Source: CAVWDU01 sp963753815 (lineage in GTDB: Bacteria; Pseudomonadota; Gammaproteobacteria; Pseudomonadales; Halieaceae). From it: a stretch of DNA of 64,000 nt. Of the stretch, positions 36,922 to 45,418 are shown piece after piece. The stretch spans positions 62,001 through 126,000 of the forward strand of contig CAVWDU010000007.1 in assembly GCA_963753815.1 (NCBI GenBank). Direction: 5' to 3'. How positions within the stretch are numbered: the first letter of the stretch is position 1; each line of letters begins with the position of its first letter. The notes beneath the pieces are model-generated. The model saw only the letters and a program-made list of their open reading frames with translations, had not been told where the DNA came from and did not search any database. The position numbers and the translations under genes were made by a program.

Positions 36922-37956
36922 CTAACCAGCAAGCCGCTTGCGCAGCATATCGCGCAGCTGCCGCAAGCTGGCCTCGTCCATCTCCCCCAGCACACCGAGG
37001 CGATCCGGCGGGATGTGTGCGAGCCCGTCGGGCTCAGGCGCAAACACATAGTGTTCCAGTATGCCCTGCCATGCGCGCCGCTGCTCGGCGGGCAGCCCGC
37101 GAAGGCTCAGCAGGGCGTGAATGAGAACGTTCAGGGGGTTTCCCATCGCCTGCCCCGTGGCATTCCACCAGTAGTTGACCAGCACGTTGAGCTGCTCCAG
37201 ACCTTCGACATGGTGCCACCACATACTCGGCAGGTACAGCGCATCCCCCGGCTGCAAATCCACGACCCACGCCGCTGCCAGCGCGTCGCGAAAGCGCGGG
37301 AAACGCTGAAAATCGGGCGCCGAGAAATCCACCAGGCTGATCGCCTGCCCGGCCGGCGTGAAATCCAATGGGCCAACATACAGGTTGGGCAGCTGCTCCG
37401 GCGGAAACAGGGTGAAGCGGCGGCGTCCCGCCACGCAGCAGGCCACGTTGTCCGGCGCGTCGAAGTGGGCAGCAATACGCGATCGATTGCCCAGCCAGAT
37501 CGAGGCGACGGGCTTCGCGCCGTCGATTCGCAATGGGTTCTGCTCCAGGAATCCGGGCAGGTACTCCGGTATCGAGGTGGACCCGACGTAGAGGTAGGGG
37601 CAGGCCTGACCGCGCTCCTGGCCAGCCAGCTGTTCCAGCAACGCCCCCAGGGTCGACTGGATACGCTCGAAGTTGAACCCGCTGAGGTCGTCGTTGTAGA
37701 AATAGCGTCCGCACTGCGACTCGTCACCCCGGAACGCCAGGATCGCCTTGTCCACCGTCAGTTCACGGAGGTAGGCCAGCATCGAGGCGTTACCCTCCCC
37801 CGCGGCGCACACACTGGGCCAGTCCGCGACCAGGCCCCGCATCACCACCGGCTCGTCGACGGCCAGAATCGATTGCGGAACACTCCCCGACATTCCGCTG
37901 ACTTCCCGGCAGGCCACCCCTCCGGGCGCGTCGCCGAGGCGCAGGCTCCGGGTCAC
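36922..37956 (-). CDS. JmjC-type cupin (Fe(II)/2-oxoglutarate-dependent hydroxylase-like)
   Basis: This 344-residue protein is a cupin_8/JmjC-fold protein. The facial triad is visible: His164 and Asp166 in AAHFDAPDN, and His248 or His249 in PSMWWHHVEGLEQLNVLVNY. PVVMRGLVADWP near residue 36-47 is the usual N-terminal motif. Such enzymes hydroxylate amino-acid side chains of proteins or peptides, in the cytoplasm. The GTG start overlaps the SapC stop by 4 bases (GTGA), and halogenase copy 1 follows 99 bases downstream, so it belongs to the same operon. The substrate is unknown. Confidence 0.85.
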   Translation of the reverse strand: MTRSLRLGDAPGGVACREVSGMSGSVPQSILAVDEPVVMRGLVADWPSVCAAGEGNASMLAYLRELTVDKAILAFRGDESQCGRYFYNDDLSGFNFERIQSTLGALLEQLAGQERGQACPYLYVGSTSIPEYLPGFLEQNPLRIDGAKPVASIWLGNRSRIAAHFDAPDNVACCVAGRRRFTLFPPEQLPNLYVGPLDFTPAGQAISLVDFSAPDFQRFPRFRDALAAAWVVDLQPGDALYLPSMWWHHVEGLEQLNVLVNYWWNATGQAMGNPLNVLIHALLSLRGLPAEQRRAWQGILEHYVFAPEPDGLAHIPPDRLGVLGEMDEASLRQLRDMLRKRLAG

Positions 37957-38669
37957 GACCTGCCCTGCTCGTTCTTCATCCGGATCAGCCTGGGGATATT
38001 CGCCATGGAGGCCACCTGCATGTACAACACGTGCAGGATACCGCGGCGGCTGAAGTCTGCCAGTACCTCGCCATCGAGCCCCGCCAGGTTTTCCTCGTGG
38101 ACGGTGTGAAAGCCTTCCAGCCGGTGCTTCTCACCGTTGTCCAGCTTCACCTCCAGGGAGAAGGGCTCCACCAGATCATGCTGCTCCAGCAATCGGGAAA
38201 GCTCGTCGATGGCGGGCTGGCCGGCGTCAATCTCCCGCAGCGTGGCCGCGACCTGCTCCGTGTAGTGCGACTCGTCACCGAAGGGCTGGAACAGCGGCTC
38301 GCCCTCGGCGCCAACCCGTGGATTGTCCAGGTCGATGGAGATCACCATCTCGCGCTCCGTGCCGGCGCCACCCTGAAACCCGATCAGGAAAGGGCCGCGC
38401 CGGACCATCAGGGGTACATAGCTGGCGTCCCAGCGGTGGCCGTCCAGGTACAGGTTCTCACCCCGCTCAAATCCGAACATCGCCATCGGCAGATACTTGC
38501 CGGACGCGCCGTCCCAGTGCAGGAAAATCGGGTAATCGGCCTGCAGGCTGCGAAACTCTGACGGTATGGCCAGCACACACATGACGTCGTCACCGTACTC
38601 GGCGCCGTAACCGGTCTGCACGCGAAGCGCCTTGTGCTCGACAGGATTCAAGATCGCATGGTTGGCCAT
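37953..38669 (-). CDS. SapC family protein
   Basis: The 238-residue soluble protein matches SapC along its length: VMCVLAIPSEFRSLQADYPI, then LPMAMFGFERGENLYLDG, YVPLMVRRGPFLIGF and the C-terminal LHVLYMQVASMANIPRLIRM. SapC was named from a Campylobacter S-layer locus, but its biochemical role is unproven; in marine and Caulobacter-type bacteria it is often encoded beside TonB receptors and tryptophan halogenases, as here. The start ATG is 30 bases after halogenase copy 2, and its stop overlaps the JmjC gene. No signal peptide is visible. Confidence 0.9.
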   Translation of the reverse strand: MANHAILNPVEHKALRVQTGYGAEYGDDVMCVLAIPSEFRSLQADYPIFLHWDGASGKYLPMAMFGFERGENLYLDGHRWDASYVPLMVRRGPFLIGFQGGAGTEREMVISIDLDNPRVGAEGEPLFQPFGDESHYTEQVAATLREIDAGQPAIDELSRLLEQHDLVEPFSLEVKLDNGEKHRLEGFHTVHEENLAGLDGEVLADFSRRGILHVLYMQVASMANIPRLIRMKNEQGRS

Positions 38670-38699
38670 AGCCAGTTCCCCCAGTATTGCCCGCCCCGG

Positions 38700-40235
38700 T
38701 TAAGTCCGCGTCAGCTGCGCCAGCAGTTCACGGTTGGCAGGCAGTCCCTGCAGCATTTTCCGGGTTTGCACCCGGTTCTCCTCCAGTTTGCGGCGCGCCA
38801 ATCGACCGGCCTCGCCGGCCCGGGCGGATTCACGGAAATGTGTCCTGAACCCCATACCATACAGCACATATTGATAGCTGGCCGCAGGAAAAATTTCGTC
38901 GATCTGGTAGAAATCCTGCCGCGAGGGTGCCCGGTAGCGCCACAGCTCGAGCAGCTCATGCAGTCGATCGGATATCCCCTTCGGGTCGCGGTGATCCCGC
39001 CAGTAATCGCTGTCGTCCCGGGCAGAAAGCACGTAGTGCAACTTCAGAAAATCGACGATGCGGTCCCATCGGTAGCGGAACCGCTGGTTGAAGCGCGCTG
39101 CGGCGATAGGCATATGCGCATGCTCCGCGGGCAGGTCGTCGCGGATCATCGCCGCCGACAGTTCGACCAACGCCAAAGCCGAGGCCTCCAGCGGCTCGAT
39201 GAATCCGGCCGCCATACCCACCGCCACGCAGTTGCGGTGCCAGAATGCCGACCGATGCCCTGGATTGAAACTGAGCTGGCGCAGCTCCAGCGCATCCGCG
39301 TGTTCCGCGGGCATGGTGCGGCGCAGGTAGCCGCGCAGCTCCGCCTCCGCATCGGCATCGGTGGTATGGGCCCCGGAGTACACGTAACCGACGCCGCGGC
39401 GGGTTGGCAGACCGATGTCCCAGACCCAGCCGGCCCGCAGCGCCGTCGCGCCGGTCACCGACGCAATCGGATCCTGCTCCGAGGTATAGGGCACCTGTGC
39501 CGCGAGAGCGCGATTATTGAACAGCTCCGACTGCCTCGAGATCAGCGGCTCGTCGAAGTGCTTTTCGATAAGCACCGCCGCCTGGCCCGAACAATCAATG
39601 AAGAGGTCTGCCTCCAGCTCCCCGCTGGAGGCCGTGGTGACGCTGCGAATCGCGCCGTCGCCGTGGCTATTGACGGCGGTGACCAGGTCACTGACATGGC
39701 GTACGCCGAGTGCATCCACGCAGTGGCGGCGCAGGAAACGCCCGAACTTAACCGCGTCGAGGTGGTAGGCGTAGTTCACCACCCCGGCAAAATCAGGTGT
39801 GGCGGCCTGCTTTGGCGCCAGGCTGTGCTCGGCCAACTGCTCCTGCGGCGACACGGCGGCAGCGTAGGAACACGCGTCGGCGCGGGCCTGCCAGCAGGGT
39901 ACCGTGTTCACCTCGAGAAAACCGTGGGGCAGGGAAAAGGGGTGGTAGTAATACTCACTCGGATCGCCGGTGCGCCAGCCGTTGAACTTCGAGCCCTGCT
40001 TGAAAGATGCATCGCATTCCTGGAGGAACGCGCGTTCCGACACGCCGATACGCGAGAGGGTACCGCGCATCGTGGGCCAGGTACCCTCGCCGACACCGAT
40101 AATCGGCACGTCGGGCGACTCCACCAGCGTCACCTCGAGCGTATCGCCGTGCTCAGCGGCGATGACACCCGCCGTCAGCCACCCCGCCGAGCCGCCGCCG
40201 AGAATCAGGATTTTTCGTACGGGTCCTTGCATCAC
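38700..40235 (-). CDS. Flavin-dependent tryptophan-halogenase family protein (copy 2)
   Basis: The 511-residue protein opens with ILILGGGSAGWLTAGVIAA (FAD-binding) and IGVGEGTWPTM. The Lys equivalent to the catalytic Lys of PrnA/RebH is present in DASFKQGSKFNGW (position 79 if the start is GTG 40235; 78 if it is ATG 40232). The signature motif is a variant, WVWDIGLP, with one extra residue compared with WxWxIP. GMAAGFIEPLEASALALVE completes the FAD domain. The two copies have clearly diverged and need not share a substrate. It is the first gene of the run halogenase, SapC, JmjC, halogenase, LytS, LytTR. Confidence 0.87.
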   Translation of the reverse strand: MMQGPVRKILILGGGSAGWLTAGVIAAEHGDTLEVTLVESPDVPIIGVGEGTWPTMRGTLSRIGVSERAFLQECDASFKQGSKFNGWRTGDPSEYYYHPFSLPHGFLEVNTVPCWQARADACSYAAAVSPQEQLAEHSLAPKQAATPDFAGVVNYAYHLDAVKFGRFLRRHCVDALGVRHVSDLVTAVNSHGDGAIRSVTTASSGELEADLFIDCSGQAAVLIEKHFDEPLISRQSELFNNRALAAQVPYTSEQDPIASVTGATALRAGWVWDIGLPTRRGVGYVYSGAHTTDADAEAELRGYLRRTMPAEHADALELRQLSFNPGHRSAFWHRNCVAVGMAAGFIEPLEASALALVELSAAMIRDDLPAEHAHMPIAAARFNQRFRYRWDRIVDFLKLHYVLSARDDSDYWRDHRDPKGISDRLHELLELWRYRAPSRQDFYQIDEIFPAASYQYVLYGMGFRTHFRESARAGEAGRLARRKLEENRVQTRKMLQGLPANRELLAQLTRT

Positions 40236-40261
40236 GTCAGTACATGCCTTGTCCGGGGCTA

Positions 40262-40287
40262 CGCATCGTTCGATCGCATCGTTCGAT
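40262..40287. repeat. Perfect 13-bp tandem repeat upstream of halogenase copy 2
   Basis: The unit CGCATCGTTCGAT occurs twice head to tail (40262-40274 and 40275-40287), 27-52 bases upstream of the halogenase start. Its position in the leader or promoter of the operon would suit a direct-repeat binding site, for instance for a LytTR regulator. It does not match the usual LytTR consensus closely, so this is speculative. Confidence 0.6.
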
Positions 40288-40431
40288 GGGTGCCACTATA
40301 GCGGTTTAGTCATACCCGGGGCCAACATGGTGCTATTGATGCCCAGCAAGTTTTTATCGCACGTTCCGGGGTCAACAGCTTGTCCGCACAGGACCGGCAT
40401 TGCAAAGATTCAAAGCTTGGGAGTCATACAC

Positions 40432-40456
40432 AAAAAAAAGCCGCCCCTGAGGGGCG
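40432..40456 (-). terminator. Rho-independent terminator after the TonB receptor gene
   Basis: Read on the minus strand, a stem CGCCCC/GGGGCG with a three-base loop (40442-40456) is followed by a run of eight T (complement of 40432-40439). It lies about 65 bases past the receptor stop and separates that gene from the halogenase operon, though the stem is short. Confidence 0.8.
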
Positions 40457-40521
40457 ACCGTGAACCGGGCGGGCGCGCCCCGTAGGGCGTCACCCGCAGT
40501 TGGGCGAACGTCTGGCCGCGA

Positions 40522-43488
40522 TCAGAACTGGTAGCGCAAGCCGATAGCGTACCGCGCGCCCTGCTCGATGGCGAGAATGACCATATTGTCATCGCGGCCG
40601 ATCTGGCGTTGGGTCTCGTCGGTCACGTTGATACCCTCGGCGAGCAGGGTCAGGCCATCCACCCAGGGCAACTCGTAACTGAGGTTGATATCCACCTGGC
40701 CGTACTCCTCGGTGTAAATCGGGTTCCGCTCACCGTTGCCGTCCAGCGTGTTGAGCAGGAACTCGTCTCGCCAGTTATAGGCCACCCGGGCCTGCAGCCC
40801 GTGCTTATCGTAGAAGAACACAAAGTTGGCCGAATCGCTGAGCCCAAGCAGCGCGAACTGGTTCTCCGCGCCCTCGCCCTTGTTGGTGTTGGAGTTATCG
40901 TAGGAGACATCACCGTCGACGGTGGTGTAGTTGAGGATGACCCCGAAGCCGCTCTCACCGAACATGTGCTGCAGGGCGATCTCCCAGCCATCGATAGTCG
41001 CCTCCTCCACGTTGACCGGGGTCACCAGGCTGAATTCCGTGGCGGGGTCGCCAAGGGCGGCGTCGCCGGTCACCGGAGCACCGTAGAGGTCCTCCATGTA
41101 GGGCCGGACCACCGCGGGGTCGCTCGTACCCAGTGTGGCCACTGCATCCTGGAAACGCGGTCCCTGTGCCGGGTGTGCCAGGTTGAACACCGTGTCTACC
41201 ACGGTGGTGTTGCCAATGAAGTTCTCGACATCCTTGTGGTAATAGCCGATCGAGACGTAGCTGCTCTCCCCGTAGTACCACTCACCCGAGAAGTCGAAGT
41301 TGGTGGACTCGAAAGGCTGCAGGTCCGGGTTACCGGAGGTGCCGGTACCGCCATTGAAACGCACCGGGTTGTTGATGGTCTTTCCGCCCTGCATGTCGTT
41401 GAAGTTGGGCCGGGTGATGGTCTGGCTGGCGGACGCCCGCAGAACAACGTTCTCCATCGGCTCTATATCGAAATCGATGTTGGGCAGCCAGTTGTCGTAG
41501 GAACCCTTGCCACGAGAGAAACCACCACCGGTCGACTGGGCGGTGAATTCGTTGTCGGCGGCCCAGATCAGTGAGTTGTACTGGGGCACAAAGGCCTTGG
41601 CATCGATCTCGGTCTCCTCCCACCGCAGGCCCACGGTCAGGTGCATCGGCATGGCTGCGTCAGACCAGTCGAAGTTGACCTGGGCGTAGACCGAGGTCTG
41701 ATCTTCCACGACCGTGCGATCAGTATCGAACTGCGGGTTGGCGCAAAGCACCGTGCCGCAGGGGCTGATCGTTTCCCCATTGGCGGCGGCGAGCTCGGAG
41801 ATATCCCTGCGCAGACCGTCGAAACTTGTTTCATAGTAGAACGGCTGCATGTCGGGATTACTGGAGCCCGACAACTCGTCGAACTGGCCGGGAAGACTCT
41901 GGCGGCGGAAATTGCTGTCGTCGAAATTCTCCGGCGCGCCGTAACCGCCCCAGGTGTCACGCTGGGCAAGGGAGAAGGCCGAGCGGTTGGTGTTCTCCAT
42001 CATGCCAATACCGAAGTCGATACTCTCGATGCGGAAGGGCATGCGCTGGAAACGGTACTTGCCGTATATCCGCGCCTGTTCGATCTCGTTGTTCATGTAG
42101 CTGTCGCGGAAGGAGGTCCCCGAGGTCAGCATGCGCGAGGGGTCGAGTTCATCCTCCATCTGCACCGACAGCACCGGCAGATCCTGGCTGTAGTTCATCG
42201 AGTTGAAATTACGCCCGAACTGCACGCCGGAAATGACGTTATTGCTGCCGCGATTGTCCTTGGACCCGTTCTCGGCCTCGGAGTTGTGGTAGTCGAACGC
42301 CAGGGTCAGGCTATCAGTGGGGTCCCAGCTGAGGTTGAAACCGATCGAGTCCAGCTCCTGCTCACGGCCCCAGTCGCCCGCACCGAAGGTGAGGTCAGAA
42401 CCGGTGTTGTCCTGGTAGATGACCGGCGCCACCACGGCGCCGCCCTCGGTGAATTCGCCGGAAACGGGTTGCCCGTTGAACCAGGCACCCATGTCGTTGA
42501 CCTGCTGTTCGGTATCGAACTTGGAATACGTGTAGTCCAGGGTGGCAGTCAGGTTCTCGACCGGCTCCCACTGCAGGGTCAACTGGGCATTGGTGCGCTC
42601 ACGCTGCACCTGGCCAAAGGAATAGTTGATGTTACGCGGCACCGAGTAAATCGAGCCGGGCTGGGGAGCGTTGACCCAGTTGGGATCGTCGGGGGCAATG
42701 GAGCCCCAGTCGCCCTGGCCACCGGGAATAGTGTACCAGCCCGAGGTGGTACCCGCCTGCGCGTAGCCGCTGTCGCGCTCGGCGTAGCTAGCCGCGATCG
42801 CCACGCCGAAGGTACCGTCGGCGAAGGTGCTGCTGTAGATACCCGACACCTCCGGCGTCCAGTCGTCGCCATCTTCGTTGGTGGTGTCGTGGTGCGCCTT
42901 CATGCCAAAACTGAGGGCACCTTCGGGCAATTCGAGCGGCCGCGTCGTGGTGATGTTGAGCACTGAGCCGATACCACCCGTGGGCAGGTCGGCGCGACCG
43001 GTCTTGTAGACCTGCACGCCCGAGACGCTCTCCGCCGCCAGCTGCTGAAAGTTGAATGAGCGCGATGCGGAGGCGGTGGTATCCTCCAGGTTGGCCGCCG
43101 GCATGTAACGGCCATTCAGGGTGATGACGTTGAAATCGGGCCCGAAGCCGCGCACGGTGACCCGGCTGCCCTCGCCATTCACCCGGTCGATCGACACCCC
43201 GGTGACCCGCTGCAGGGATTCCGCGAGGTTGGTATCGGGCATCTTGCCGATGTCCTCGGCGGAGATCGCATCCACCACGCCCTGGCTGTCACGCTTGACG
43301 TCCATCGAGCGTTGGAGACTGCTGCGGATACCGGTGACCACAACCTCTTCGAGCACCGCGGGCGCAGCACTGCCCGCCGTCACCTGACCCACGGCGTCCT
43401 GGGCACCGACCTGGCCGTGGTAGGCCAGGACGGAACTGGAAGCGATGGCGCTTGCTATCAACTTTTTCCTGAAAGGCACAGTGTGCAT
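40522..43488 (-). CDS. TonB-dependent outer-membrane receptor
   Basis: The 988-residue protein has a signal peptide (KLIASAIASSSVLAYHGQVG), then a TonB-box-like segment leading into EEVVVTGIRSSLQ. The plug domain shows IGKMPDTNLAESLQRVTGVS and RVTVRGFGPDFNVITLNGR. A long 22-strand-type barrel ends in Phe (YAIGLRYQF), the usual assembly signal. This large receptor type, with the SLQRSMDVKR plug opening, is common for carbohydrate uptake in Xanthomonas, Caulobacter and marine gammaproteobacteria. Neighbouring GH16, GH3 and transporter genes support a glucan-oligosaccharide ligand. No TonB or ExbBD genes are in the window. Confidence 0.92.
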   Translation of the reverse strand: MHTVPFRKKLIASAIASSSVLAYHGQVGAQDAVGQVTAGSAAPAVLEEVVVTGIRSSLQRSMDVKRDSQGVVDAISAEDIGKMPDTNLAESLQRVTGVSIDRVNGEGSRVTVRGFGPDFNVITLNGRYMPAANLEDTTASASRSFNFQQLAAESVSGVQVYKTGRADLPTGGIGSVLNITTTRPLELPEGALSFGMKAHHDTTNEDGDDWTPEVSGIYSSTFADGTFGVAIAASYAERDSGYAQAGTTSGWYTIPGGQGDWGSIAPDDPNWVNAPQPGSIYSVPRNINYSFGQVQRERTNAQLTLQWEPVENLTATLDYTYSKFDTEQQVNDMGAWFNGQPVSGEFTEGGAVVAPVIYQDNTGSDLTFGAGDWGREQELDSIGFNLSWDPTDSLTLAFDYHNSEAENGSKDNRGSNNVISGVQFGRNFNSMNYSQDLPVLSVQMEDELDPSRMLTSGTSFRDSYMNNEIEQARIYGKYRFQRMPFRIESIDFGIGMMENTNRSAFSLAQRDTWGGYGAPENFDDSNFRRQSLPGQFDELSGSSNPDMQPFYYETSFDGLRRDISELAAANGETISPCGTVLCANPQFDTDRTVVEDQTSVYAQVNFDWSDAAMPMHLTVGLRWEETEIDAKAFVPQYNSLIWAADNEFTAQSTGGGFSRGKGSYDNWLPNIDFDIEPMENVVLRASASQTITRPNFNDMQGGKTINNPVRFNGGTGTSGNPDLQPFESTNFDFSGEWYYGESSYVSIGYYHKDVENFIGNTTVVDTVFNLAHPAQGPRFQDAVATLGTSDPAVVRPYMEDLYGAPVTGDAALGDPATEFSLVTPVNVEEATIDGWEIALQHMFGESGFGVILNYTTVDGDVSYDNSNTNKGEGAENQFALLGLSDSANFVFFYDKHGLQARVAYNWRDEFLLNTLDGNGERNPIYTEEYGQVDINLSYELPWVDGLTLLAEGINVTDETQRQIGRDDNMVILAIEQGARYAIGLRYQF

Positions 43489-43799
43489 TGCGGGTGGTCT
43501 CCGTTCGTCAGTTATTGTCCCGGCGCGCCAGGTCGTCAGTTACAGCGAGCTTCGTTTAAAAAATCGGCGACGCGATCAGTGCGGTACTGACCCGTAATTA
43601 TTCTCTGATTCCGCAAGGTTGCAGAGATCGGAACCGCTTTCCACGCAATTCCGATAAAGTGGACTGTATGTGCGGCGAACCGGACGGCACGCCGGCATTG
43701 GCCGTTCCGCCATGAGCGATGGGCGATGGGCGATGAGCACGCCATTCCCTGAACACGGACCCATTGGCGGTGGTCGACAACGATATGACGCTGCGCGGC
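43489..43799. other. Intergenic region upstream of the TonB receptor, with short tandem repeats
   Basis: This 311-base stretch carries the presumed receptor promoter. At 43714-43734 a 7-base unit GGGCGAT (first copy GAGCGAT) repeats three times. I see no clear LacI-type operator and no terminator for the upstream ADP-ribosylglycohydrolase-like gene. Confidence 0.5.
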
Positions 43800-45185
43800 T
43801 CAAGCGTTTTCCTGCTCCCCAGTGCGCGCTCGAAAGACACGCTCGGGCAATCTCGACAGACGATCCGCCAGAGCGTCCAGCTTTTGTTCATAAAAGCCCG
43901 CCAGTGCCAGCTCGATGCGATTATTCAGGGGCTGCACCCATCGGTTCGCGAGCCGGCCCGGGCCGAAGAGGGTGCCCAGCATCGCCCCGGCGGTGGCTCC
44001 GAAGCTGTCGGTATCATTGCCCTGGCTGACCTGCAGGCAAAACCCGTGATCCACCGATTCGGCAAACTTGAGGCTGTTGATCAGGGTGCCGATCTCCTGG
44101 TACACGCGACAGTGGGTGAACCCGGCGTAGCGGCGGTGGACGGCATGATAGCCACTGAGCCAGTCGCCGGCGCCGCTCACCTGCTCGAGGCAATCGCGCA
44201 GCACCGCGGTGAACCGCGTGTTCGACGGCACCCGCCGCAGGGCCTCCTCGACCAGGTCGAGACGCGCGTTACCGGGGCGCCCGGCAGCCGCCGTATGACA
44301 GAGGGCGAGTAAAGCCGCCACGAACATCGCGCCGTACACCCCCGTCTTGATATGGGTGCACGAGGCGTCCTTCCACGCCAGCCAGGCCGCGAGGTCGGGA
44401 TTGCCCGGGCAGGCGTAGCCATAGGCATCGGCGCGGATCAGCGCGCCGCAGGATTCGTCCCCCGGATTCAACAGCAGCGGGTCGTAGATCGGCAGGTCGC
44501 CGCCGGTCTCCAACAGGTGATGCCGTTGCAGGCCGCCCGCCAGCAGCGCGGTGCGCTCCGCTCCCCAGGTCCACGCCGGGGCCAGGCGCAGTCCCCAGCA
44601 CCGCGCCAGGTCGTCGCGGCCGAACCCGGGGCCGGCGTCCTCCAGCAACAGCATACCGATCACGGTGTAGTGAATGTCATCATCGGCGGCCACGCAGTCC
44701 AGGTGTTCACGGACGGTCTGCCGCCAGTCATCGTGACGCCGGCCAAGGGCGTCGAGAAATGCCACCGGAATATAGTCCCGCAACGGCCAGTCGCCGGTGC
44801 GCTCCCCCGCCGCCTGCAGCTCTGCCAAGGTGGGATCGACCTCGATCGGCTTGCCGAGCATGCAGCCACAGGCGGAGGCGACGAATCCTGCCCGGACGCG
44901 TTCCGCCGCGGCATCGAAATCCGGCTGCGGCCAGGGGCGGCCGGGGTCCAACGACGGCGCCTCGGCACGGATACCGTCCCAGGTCAACGGTTCGACATAA
45001 GACCAGTCCGCCCTGGCGGGCGGCTCACGCAGCTCCAGGGCAAGCTCGAACAGCGCATCGTAGCTGCCTGCGGCGGCATCGATGCGCCGCAACCAGTCCG
45101 GCGCGTCGAGAGCGCCGCCCTGCTCGATCCGTTGCTGCAGCACCAGTTTCAGTGCGGCCTGCAGGTGGTTCCTGGGCAGTAGCAT
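43800..45185 (-). CDS. ADP-ribosylglycohydrolase (DraG/ARH) family protein
   Basis: The 461-residue protein has the ADP-ribosylglycohydrolase metal-site signatures: an early acidic motif CVAADDDIHYTVIGMLLLE and the late QGNDTDSFGATAGAMLGTLFG. The helical repeats between them fit the ARH fold with two divalent ions. Family members remove ADP-ribose from proteins, DNA or small molecules; several subfamilies sit in sugar-catabolism loci with no known ADP-ribosyl substrate. It is longer than DraG itself. It is divergent from the GH3 gene 233 bases away and upstream of the TonB receptor on the same strand. Confidence 0.82.
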   Translation of the reverse strand: MLLPRNHLQAALKLVLQQRIEQGGALDAPDWLRRIDAAAGSYDALFELALELREPPARADWSYVEPLTWDGIRAEAPSLDPGRPWPQPDFDAAAERVRAGFVASACGCMLGKPIEVDPTLAELQAAGERTGDWPLRDYIPVAFLDALGRRHDDWRQTVREHLDCVAADDDIHYTVIGMLLLEDAGPGFGRDDLARCWGLRLAPAWTWGAERTALLAGGLQRHHLLETGGDLPIYDPLLLNPGDESCGALIRADAYGYACPGNPDLAAWLAWKDASCTHIKTGVYGAMFVAALLALCHTAAAGRPGNARLDLVEEALRRVPSNTRFTAVLRDCLEQVSGAGDWLSGYHAVHRRYAGFTHCRVYQEIGTLINSLKFAESVDHGFCLQVSQGNDTDSFGATAGAMLGTLFGPGRLANRWVQPLNNRIELALAGFYEQKLDALADRLSRLPERVFRARTGEQENA

Positions 45186-45418
45186 AGGCGGTGCCCCGCT
45201 GGTGGCGTTGACGAGGTATGAGCGTAGCGCAGCCGGCCGCGGTTGCCCGTCCGCCTTGTCCCGCCATGAGTCCGGTTAACCGTATTCCGATGGCAGACCG
45301 GGTCAAATTGCCGACAATAACGGTCGGATAACCGGATTCGAGGCGGGCCCGACGGGCGCGGCAGGGTCCTGTTTCGCCGCTCACCCGGTGTCGCCGTCTT
45401 TACGAGGAACCTTTTCCC

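Noticed and set aside
38634..40301. A 555-codon open frame on the plus strand
   Set aside because: It is antisense to halogenase copy 2, whose FAD and Lys motifs are intact, and has no recognisable domain.
45311..45327. Inverted repeat CCGAC/GTCGG upstream of the first GH3 gene
   Set aside because: With only five bases per arm, it is expected by chance in GC-rich DNA.
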